Assembly: GCA_027036015.1 (NCBI GenBank)
Contig: JALVTH010000036.1
Span: 1 to 36,529, forward strand
Reading direction: 5' to 3'
Length of the DNA stretch: 36,529 nt
Origin: Campylobacteraceae bacterium
GTDB taxonomy: Bacteria > Campylobacterota > Campylobacteria > Campylobacterales > Sulfurovaceae
Shown: in pieces, positions 28,125 to 36,529 of the stretch
Layout: every line of letters begins with the position of its first letter
Numbering within the stretch: position 1 is the stretch's first letter
The notes under the pieces: generated by a model
The model's input: only the letters and a program-made list of their open reading frames with translations
What the model was told of the DNA's origin: nothing
Database searches by the model: none
Position numbers and translations under genes: made by a program

Positions 28125-28721
28125 TTGCGCTTAATCGTTACAATTTTTTTTATTCTTTTTACCTTTAGCGCTTGTCAAAAACAAGTCGGAAAAGAAGCCT
28201 TTAGCACTCTTCCACTAAAAGATGGCAATATTACTACTATTACACTTTTTCAAATTACTGCTAAAAAAGTTGATACTATGATTCAAGCTGGAGCCGATTT
28301 TATAGAATTAATTGCTTTTGGTGCTTTGTATGGAGGGTGTAAAAAAGGTTCTATGAGCCTTTATATGAAAAAAAACTATGTAAAAGCAAAATTTCACGAA
28401 TGTCTCTTATGGGATGGAACCTCAAATAATAGTTATGATGGCACTTTTATTTTTAAAGGTGATTACAAAAACTTTACAGCTTCTTTTTACAATTTTAGCG
28501 TCAATAAAAAAGAGTTAAAAGAAAAAATTTATCTTCAAAGTTTCGAACAAAATTTTAGCAAAGAAGGAAAAGTAAAAAGCTATTACATAAGCTTTGCAAA
28601 ATATGCTTATAGCAACAATTTTATACTCACAATTACCCACTTAAAATGGAAAAATATTGATGGAGAGCTCAAAGCTTATGGCAACATCCAAGGAGCCATA
28701 AAAATTGATGGAGGATATTAA
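28125..28721 (+). CDS. putative lipoprotein of unknown function, 198 aa
   Basis: I do not recognise this protein beyond its export signal. A hydrophobic N-terminus with a lipobox (FTFSAC, Cys about residue 17) predicts a lipid-anchored periplasmic or outer-membrane protein. The mature part is rich in aromatic residues and beta-type alternation (SLYMKKNYVKAKFHECLLW, FKGDYKNFTASFYNFSV), with two Cys (GGCKKG and FHECLL) that could form a disulphide. It starts with TTG, supported by AAGGA upstream and the signal peptide directly after it. Its stop codon lies inside the TTAA shared with the stop codon of the convergent protease gene. Confidence 0.7.
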   Translation: MRLIVTIFFILFTFSACQKQVGKEAFSTLPLKDGNITTITLFQITAKKVDTMIQAGADFIELIAFGALYGGCKKGSMSLYMKKNYVKAKFHECLLWDGTSNNSYDGTFIFKGDYKNFTASFYNFSVNKKELKEKIYLQSFEQNFSKEGKVKSYYISFAKYAYSNNFILTITHLKWKNIDGELKAYGNIQGAIKIDGGY

Positions 28722-29791
28722 AGAGTTCTTGATTCTTTCGAATAAGGAGCATTAAATTGTTCAAATAAGTATTCTTGAACTTCATCCACTCTATTAATAA
28801 ACCGTAAAAAATTATTTGCTATCTCTTCTTTAAACGAGCTAAAAATCTCGCTTTGATGAATTCTATACGAAAGATAAATTTCGTTTTTATACACTCCCAA
28901 AAAGAAAGGCGACTCTTTATTTGAGAGTATATATTCAAAAAGCTCTTTACTTGGCGTCGTTGGTAATAAATTTAAAGGCGAAGTGGCATAAAGCCCCTCA
29001 TCATCATTAGATAAAAAAATACGTATTAAAGCATTTGTCTTATAAAAACTCCAATAATCTTTATCCAAAGCACAAAGGATTGGATTTAAACCAGCTTTTT
29101 TTAAAATTGGTTCAATAAATCGTTCAAACTCACTTTTTTTAGGCTCTAAAAAAATAGAACTATCTATCTTATTCCCACATTTTGGACAAAAATCACTTTT
29201 TTGACAAATAAAATGAGCGCAAGAATTGCACTTAATTGCTGTGCCTTCACATCTTTTTTTAAATTCTTTTATCTCTTTACATAAATCTTTTAACAATATT
29301 CCAAAGCCCATATTATCAGCATTAGTAAATTTTGCTGTAACAACTCCTGCAACTTTACCCTCTTTTGTTAGCATTACGCCACCACTATTGCCAGGGTTTA
29401 CTGCGGCATCAGTTTGAAGATAATATCTTCCATCCATAAATTGCTTGTGAGCCGAAACGACTCCTTTGGTCACGCTTTTTGGCATGCCAAAAGGATAGCC
29501 TATAATAAAAACTTCATCTAAATTTTGCATTGCTAAATTGCAATCAAGTTCAATGTTACTTTCAATCTCTAAGCCCTCAACTTCTAAAAAGGCAATGTCC
29601 ACCTCGCTATTAACAAAAACCACTTTTGCTAAATATCGCATCTTTTTATCATCTTCTATCCCAACTTCTCTAAAAGGCGTTACAACATGATAATTAGTAA
29701 TTAAATAATTAAAATCTTTAATAGCAAAAGCACTCCCGCTTCCACTTCCAGTAATTACTTTATAAACATTTTCCCCATAAATATTTACCAT
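28718..29791 (-). CDS. trypsin-like serine protease with a zinc ribbon, cytoplasmic, 357 aa
   Basis: The N-terminal half is a chymotrypsin-fold protease of the HtrA type. His is in NYHVV (about residue 35), Asp in NSEVDIAFLEV (about 65), and Ser in NPGNSGG (about 136), with IIGYPFG between. A zinc ribbon follows (CNSC at 188-191 and CPKC at 202-205). The C-terminal ~140 residues look like an alpha/beta fold resembling YbjN or secretion-chaperone proteins, but that is only an impression. No signal peptide and no PDZ domain are present, unlike HtrA/DegP. I start at the ATG at 29791, which has AAGG 7 nt upstream and follows the upstream gene's stop codon directly. It is probably translated from one mRNA with the tail-anchored protein. 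Confidence 0.8.
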   Translation of the reverse strand: MVNIYGENVYKVITGSGSGSAFAIKDFNYLITNYHVVTPFREVGIEDDKKMRYLAKVVFVNSEVDIAFLEVEGLEIESNIELDCNLAMQNLDEVFIIGYPFGMPKSVTKGVVSAHKQFMDGRYYLQTDAAVNPGNSGGVMLTKEGKVAGVVTAKFTNADNMGFGILLKDLCKEIKEFKKRCEGTAIKCNSCAHFICQKSDFCPKCGNKIDSSIFLEPKKSEFERFIEPILKKAGLNPILCALDKDYWSFYKTNALIRIFLSNDDEGLYATSPLNLLPTTPSKELFEYILSNKESPFFLGVYKNEIYLSYRIHQSEIFSSFKEEIANNFLRFINRVDEVQEYLFEQFNAPYSKESRTL

Positions 29792-29792
29792 T

Positions 29793-30977
29793 TTACAACC
29801 TTGATAATAAATATAACAGCGCAATTAAAAGTAAAATATAAAGAAAGCTAAAATCACTCTCCCTCTCTTCTTCATTTAAGAGCTTTTCGTAAAATTCATA
29901 TAATCTCTTTCCAGCATCTTTCATTTCGTCTTTATTTATTGCTACAAGTGTTGCAACAATTTTATTTTGGACTTTTGGAGGCAAATTATAACGATCGATT
30001 AAATCTAAAAAAAAACCATACAAATAAAATCCAAGTCCAATATAATCTTCTTTTTTAACGTATTTATTAACGCTTTCACCTTCATCTTGCAAAAGCTCTT
30101 TGAGTATAGCGTTGTTAAAATAGCGCTTTGGCGGCAAGAAAAATTTTGGATAATAAAGTGATTCTTTAAGCTCTTTTTCATCAAGTTTTTCTAAATAGTT
30201 TAAAAATGCAATTGCCTCTTGTATTCTTTTTTCATATTCAATCGACGAAGAAAAAAGCTTTCCTAAAGCCTCTGTTAGTTTATATTTAATATTTCCTCTA
30301 ATATATGGCATAATATTTAATTGCATAAGAGCAATTGCCAAAAAGTCCCATTCATATTTTTGTAAATTCTCTTGCACTAAATGATCCAAACTCTTTTTTG
30401 TCTCTTGAATGATTGCATTAATTGCCTTTTTTGCCTTTTCAAACTCCTTATCGTTTAGAAAAGATAACGAAACTTCTCCAAGATCTTTTGCCCCATACTC
30501 TTTAATAAAATGAGTCTTATAATAACTACTTGCATACACCATATCGCGCAAAATTTCATAAAGTTTATAAGGGTGCAACAACTCTAAAGGCTCATTAATC
30601 TCAATAAAAATCAAATCCCCTTCAAGCTCATATCGAACAAATGAGAGATCTTTAAAATTGAGTTCACTAATTCTGCGATAAAGAGCAATTTTATTCGTAT
30701 TTTCATCAACTCTTAAAAAATTTAATCTTGCCCTAAAATAACCATTTTCTATTTTTACTTTCAATTTAACATTAGTATGCACTGCCTCAAAAGAGCAACT
30801 TTTTTTACATTTTTTCTTTTTCAAAAAATCTTCATTTAAATAATGCAAAAGATTTATAGCACTTAAAAAATACTCCTTTTTTTCAAAAGCATTTTTTGCC
30901 TCTTGCCAATATTTTGGACTAAAGTCCAAATAAGGAGCTTCTTTTATTGCTTTATAAAATTTTGGCAATTGTTTCAT
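29793..30977 (-). CDS. tail-anchored membrane protein of unknown function, 394 aa
   Basis: I do not recognise this family. The bulk is predicted helical and charged, with a Lys/Cys patch (KKKKCKKSC, about residue 55). After it comes a beta-rich stretch (about 65-140) resembling the YbjN/chaperone-like C-terminal part of the neighbouring protease, though weakly. The last ~20 residues (FSFLYILLLIALLYLLSRL) form a single membrane anchor, so the protein should face the cytoplasm. I start at the ATG at 30977, which has AGGA 5-6 nt upstream. The ATG at 31001 is rejected because it lies within a TATAAT box. Its stop codon is next to the protease start, indicating one operon. Confidence 0.7.
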   Translation of the reverse strand: MKQLPKFYKAIKEAPYLDFSPKYWQEAKNAFEKKEYFLSAINLLHYLNEDFLKKKKCKKSCSFEAVHTNVKLKVKIENGYFRARLNFLRVDENTNKIALYRRISELNFKDLSFVRYELEGDLIFIEINEPLELLHPYKLYEILRDMVYASSYYKTHFIKEYGAKDLGEVSLSFLNDKEFEKAKKAINAIIQETKKSLDHLVQENLQKYEWDFLAIALMQLNIMPYIRGNIKYKLTEALGKLFSSSIEYEKRIQEAIAFLNYLEKLDEKELKESLYYPKFFLPPKRYFNNAILKELLQDEGESVNKYVKKEDYIGLGFYLYGFFLDLIDRYNLPPKVQNKIVATLVAINKDEMKDAGKRLYEFYEKLLNEEERESDFSFLYILLLIALLYLLSRL

Positions 30978-30999
30978 TGCAATCCTAATTTTTTGCAGC

Positions 31000-31005
31000 A
31001 TTATA
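31000..31005 (-). promoter_or_regulatory. -10 box of the tail-anchored protein / protease operon
   Basis: On the minus strand AGATATAATGC has a perfect TATAAT, whose last T forms part of a spurious ATG. The real start lies 23 nt further on, after AGGA. The palindrome at 31010-31027 lies directly upstream, in the -35 to spacer region. Confidence 0.55.
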
Positions 31006-31009
31006 TCTA

Positions 31010-31027
31010 AAAAGCCATTAGGCTTTT
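31010..31027. promoter_or_regulatory. perfect palindrome in a divergent promoter region
   Basis: AAAAGCC (31010-31016), spacer ATTA, and GGCTTTT (31021-31027) form a perfect 7-bp inverted repeat between two divergent genes. It overlaps the promoter of the tail-anchored protein. Nothing needs terminating here, so a repressor or activator site for one or both genes is the better guess, though the shape is also that of a small terminator. Confidence 0.45.
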
Positions 31028-31056
31028 AAAAGCAAAAATATGCAATAATCAAAGTT

Positions 31057-34076
<3,020 letters not shown>

Positions 34077-34080
<4 letters not shown>

Positions 34081-34796
34081 GACTTGATCAATTTTTAGTA
34101 AAAAAGGGGCTTTTTGCAAGCCGCAACAAAGCCCAAGAAGCCATTAAAAAAGGGCTTGTAAAAGTAGATAACAAAACTATTACAAAACCCTCTTTAGAAG
34201 TAGAAAATCCAAACATCAAACTTTTGCAAGAGAGTTTTTATGTCTCTCGTGCAGCATTAAAACTTAAAGGCTTTTTAAAAGAGTTTCCAATAGATTTAAC
34301 AAACAAAGAGTGCCTTGATGTTGGAGCAAGCACAGGCGGCTTTAGCCAAATCTTATTAGAATATCCCATCAAAAGCCTCACTTGTATTGATGTTGGCACA
34401 AATCAATTGCATGAAAGTATAAAAAACAATAGCAAAGTGAGCTTTTTTGAAAATCAAGATATTAGAGATTTTAAGCCAAACAAAACGTTTGATATTATTG
34501 TTTGTGATGTCTCTTTTATCTCACTTAGCAAAATTATTGATGCAATCAATACTTTAACAAGAGAAAAAGGCATAATTATTTTACTTTTTAAACCCCAATT
34601 TGAAGTGGGCAAAAATACAAAACGCAATAAAAAAGGCGTTATCCAAGATAAAAAAGCAATAGAGCTTGCCAAAAAAAATCTTTTAGCCCAAACTACTACC
34701 CTTAATTGGAGACTTCTTAAAGAAACACCCAGCAAAGTTGCTGGCAAAGAGGGAAACCAAGAGATATTTTTATGCTTTCAAAAGGATAAAAAGTGA
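34077..34796 (+). CDS. tlyA: TlyA family rRNA (cytidine-2'-O)-methyltransferase, 239 aa
   Basis: This enzyme 2'-O-methylates 16S and/or 23S rRNA, which affects sensitivity to capreomycin in other bacteria; it was once called a haemolysin. An N-terminal S4 RNA-binding domain (MRLDQFLVKKGLFASRNKAQ, residues 1-60) is joined to an FtsJ-type methyltransferase domain with the SAM motif CLDVGASTGGFSQIL (about 80) and DIIVCDVSFISLSKI. GKEGNQEIFL ends the protein. The position next to ligA and ribF matches Campylobacter. Confidence 0.93.
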
Positions 34797-35596
34797 TTCA
34801 ATCTATTGCAATAGGCTCATTTGATGGTATTCACTTAGCCCATCAAGCTTTAATCAATAAAGCTGATGCTATTTTGATAATTGAGAGATTTAGCGCCACT
34901 CTTACACCAGGATGGAAACGCACCTTTTTTATTCATAAACCTTGTTTTTTTTATCCATTTGAAAATATTAAAAATTTAACGCCAAAAGAGTTTATCAAAA
35001 AACTTCAAAACAACTTTCCTGCATTAAAAGAAATTATTGTAGGCTATGATTTTATTTTTGGAAAGAATAGAAGCGGAAATATACAAACTTTGCAAGAAAA
35101 TTTTCATGGCAAAGTAACAGTTATTAAAGAAATAACATTAGATGGCATCTCTATTCATTCAAGAGTTATTCGAAAACTTTTGCAAGAAAATAATATTGCT
35201 TTGGCTAATAAACTACTTGGCAGATATTATCAAATAGATGGCTACCCTATTAAAGGACTTGGGCTTGGCTCTAAAAAGCTTGTTCCAACAATTAATTTAA
35301 AAGTGCAAGATTATCTCTTGCCACAAGGTGTCTTTGCTACCTTTACCAAAATAGCAAATATTGCTTACCCTTCTGTCACTTTTATTGGTATAAGAAAAAG
35401 CATTGATAGCTCTTTTAGTATCGAAACACATCTATTAAAAAATTTTCATCAATCACCAAATCCATACAAGCCAATTTTTATTCAATTTGTTGCCTTTTTA
35501 AGAGAAAATCAAAAATTTGCCTCTTTTAATCTTTTAAAAGAAGCTATTATAAAAGATATAAGCAAAGCAAAAAAGATTTTTAGTAATTTACCATAA
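34793..35596 (+). CDS. ribF: bifunctional riboflavin kinase/FAD synthetase, 267 aa
   Basis: This enzyme makes FMN and FAD from riboflavin. The N-terminal nucleotidyltransferase begins SIAIGSFDGIHLAHQALI, with VGYDFIFGKNRSGNIQTL and ISIHSRVIRKLL. The C-terminal kinase follows, with GLGLGSKKLVPTINLKV (about 160-175), the counterpart of the GRxLGFPTAN loop in a divergent form, and the SIETHLL motif. It is short (267 against about 310), which is common here. It starts with GTG, overlapping the tlyA stop codon, with AAGGA 7 nt upstream. Confidence 0.92.
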   Translation: MIQSIAIGSFDGIHLAHQALINKADAILIIERFSATLTPGWKRTFFIHKPCFFYPFENIKNLTPKEFIKKLQNNFPALKEIIVGYDFIFGKNRSGNIQTLQENFHGKVTVIKEITLDGISIHSRVIRKLLQENNIALANKLLGRYYQIDGYPIKGLGLGSKKLVPTINLKVQDYLLPQGVFATFTKIANIAYPSVTFIGIRKSIDSSFSIETHLLKNFHQSPNPYKPIFIQFVAFLRENQKFASFNLLKEAIIKDISKAKKIFSNLP

Positions 35597-35608
35597 TTTT
35601 TATTTAAA

Positions 35609-35628
35609 TTATGTCACTTTTGACATAA
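35609..35628. promoter_or_regulatory. palindromic candidate operator in the CRISPR leader
   Basis: TTATGTCA (35609-35616), spacer CTTT, and TGACATAA (35621-35628) form a perfect 8-bp inverted repeat with a 4-nt spacer. Half sites of this size and spacing are typical of CRP/FNR-family regulators. Its centre lies about 39 bp before the TATAAA box. It could instead help to end the ribF transcript, but no T run follows. Confidence 0.45.
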
Positions 35629-35654
35629 TAGTAAATCGGATAAAATTAATCCTG

Positions 35655-35660
35655 TATAAA
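35655..35660 (+). promoter_or_regulatory. candidate -10 box of the CRISPR leader
   Basis: CCTGTATAAAGC holds TATAAA with TG immediately before it. It lies 249 bp before the first repeat, so a transcript from here would carry a long leader. A second candidate, TATGCTAATATT near 35851, lies closer to the array. Confidence 0.3.
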
Positions 35661-35908
35661 GCTTCAAAAATCGTTATACAAAAATTACCTCTTGTTCTTT
35701 GCAAATGCCCTATTTTTGGGAATTTTTATTTTTTCGTTTAAGATAAATTTAAGATTAAAAAGAGACTTTGCAAAAAATCAAATGCCCATAAAATGGTACT
35801 TATGTATTTTTTATGTCTTTTAACTCGCTTTATCTATATTTAAGATAAAATATGCTAATATTTTATCAAATACCCAATTTTAGGGCTCTTTCACAATTTA
35901 TTGTTGCC

Positions 35909-36529
35909 GTTTCAACCAGACCCGATTTTAAGGGGATTGAGACGACCGCATCCTCTAACTCTTTTGTACGCTCTTAGAGTCGTTTCAACCAGACCCGATT
36001 TTAAGGGGATTGAGACTATGCCTTTACCTGAAGGCTGAGCCGCCTTCTCATCTGTTTCAACCAGACCCGATTTTAAGGGGATTGAGACGGAGGGAGCTTT
36101 TAACTCCGCTTTATTGGGAATTTTGTTTCAACCAGACCCGATTTTAAGGGGATTGAGACGAAAATTCCCAAACTTCTTTAAGAGTTACATAGTTTCAACC
36201 AGACCCGATTTTAAGGGGATTGAGACTTAGCGGAGCTAATAAACTCCGCCAAATAAGCGCGGAGGGTTTCAACCAGACCCGATTTTAAGGGGATTGAGAC
36301 TGGCGTTAGCGGAGCTAATAAACTCCGCCAAATAAGGTTTCAACCAGACCCGATTTTAAGGGGATTGAGACAGCATCTGGAATACCAAGCTTTTTAATCG
36401 CTTTTCGTTTCAACCAGACCCGATTTTAAGGGGATTGAGACCATCTTGACCCGCTGGAATATACAAAGCGCTCTTATTGTTTCAACCAGACCCGATTTTA
36501 AGGGGATTGAGACTCAAGAGGAGCAGCAT
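35909..36529 (+). CRISPR. CRISPR array, nine 35-bp repeats, continues past the right edge
   Basis: Nine repeats, all identical, start at 35909, 35982, 36054, 36125, 36192, 36266, 36337, 36407 and 36479. Each begins GTTTCAACCAGACCC and ends AAGGGGATTGAGAC. The ends are complementary with one G-U pair, so the repeat RNA can form a hairpin. Eight full spacers measure 38, 37, 36, 32, 39, 36, 35 and 37 nt; a ninth is cut at 36529. The handle ATTGAGAC and the variable spacer length suggest a type III or type I-B system, but no cas gene is in the window. Spacers 5 and 6 overlap in sequence, and spacers 3 and 4 carry an inverted repeat around repeat 4. Confidence 0.98.

Larger units (their letters stand above)
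35597..35908 (+). promoter_or_regulatory. CRISPR leader, 312 bp, non-coding
   Basis: This AT-rich stretch between ribF and the first repeat has no supportable open reading frame. I call it the leader because it abuts the first of nine identical repeats whose 3' ends read ATTGAGAC, the usual crRNA 5' handle type; transcription therefore runs left to right. It contains a perfect palindrome (35609-35628), a TATAAA box at 35655-35660, two copies of TTTAAGATAAA (35737-35747 and 35839-35849), and three copies of CAAATRCCC (35702-35710, 35779-35787, 35867-35875). Confidence 0.75.

Noticed and set aside
31001-31003. ATG at 31001 as the start of the tail-anchored protein
   Set aside because: It is part of a perfect TATAAT promoter box on that strand and has no ribosome binding site; the ATG at 30977 has AGGA at proper spacing.
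34740-34792. An FMN riboswitch before ribF
   Set aside because: ribF overlaps the tlyA stop codon and is preceded by coding sequence.
35944-36478. Spacers as antisense to open reading frames, evidence for RNA targeting
   Set aside because: The reverse complements do have open frames, but with about 11 codons and three frames this is expected by chance, and at least one spacer is open on the other strand too.
35597-36529. Array read from right to left
   Set aside because: The 3' repeat end ATTGAGAC is the usual handle type, and the AT-rich leader lies on the left, so left to right is better supported.

Overview
The window is about 36.5 kb of AT-rich chromosome from a member of the Campylobacterota (former Epsilonproteobacteria). 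The evidence is gene order. The minus-strand series slyD, cpoB, tolB, tolA, tolR, tolQ, atpC, atpD, atpG, atpA, atpH, atpF, atpF', parB, parA, birA, fmt, proB, obg and the plus-strand series rppH, lysC, hobA, holB, folP match the order known from Campylobacter and Helicobacter. HobA is known only from this phylum. Genus cannot be fixed from the sequence; a CRISPR-bearing vent-type lineage is possible but is a guess.

Layout. (1) 1-2245 is a damaged zone. A complete IS1634-like insertion sequence (84-1869) lies between a truncated copy of a drug/metabolite transporter gene (1-83, identical to 2725-2807) and the 5' third of an acetylornithine aminotransferase gene (1870-2239). No target duplication is visible. 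(2) 2313-3752 holds the intact transporter, a bidirectional terminator and slyD. (3) 3821-7583 (minus) is a Tol envelope operon without the expected pal gene. (4) 7592-13355 (minus) is the F1 and stalk part of ATP synthase. (5) 13417-18476 (minus) carries chromosome partitioning (parAB), biotin ligase, fmt, proB and obg. (6) 18514-23967 (minus) carries yciH, yaaA, an NlpC/P60 lipoprotein, a small membrane protein, queA, tatC, tatB and hemW. (7) 24076-28079 (plus) is the overlapping run rppH-lysC-hobA-holB-folP. (8) 28125-31001 is accessory: a lipoprotein, then a cytoplasmic trypsin-like protease with a zinc ribbon, co-transcribed with a tail-anchored protein of unknown function. (9) 31057-35596 (plus) is sanA-like, ligA, a thioredoxin-like protein, tlyA and ribF. 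(10) 35597-36529 is a CRISPR leader and the leader-proximal end of an array, with nine identical 35-bp repeats and eight complete spacers. The array runs off the right edge and no cas gene is in the window.

The core genes are ordinary, tightly packed and often overlap by 4 nt, so translational coupling is likely. The unusual material is at the two ends and in a few core genes. It includes the IS-linked duplication, the missing pal, a TatC with about 75 extra periplasmic residues, and the protease/tail-anchored pair. In the array, two spacers overlap by 31 nt, two neighbouring spacers place an 11-bp inverted repeat around one CRISPR repeat, and several spacers are palindromic. The leader holds a CRP/FNR-type palindrome.
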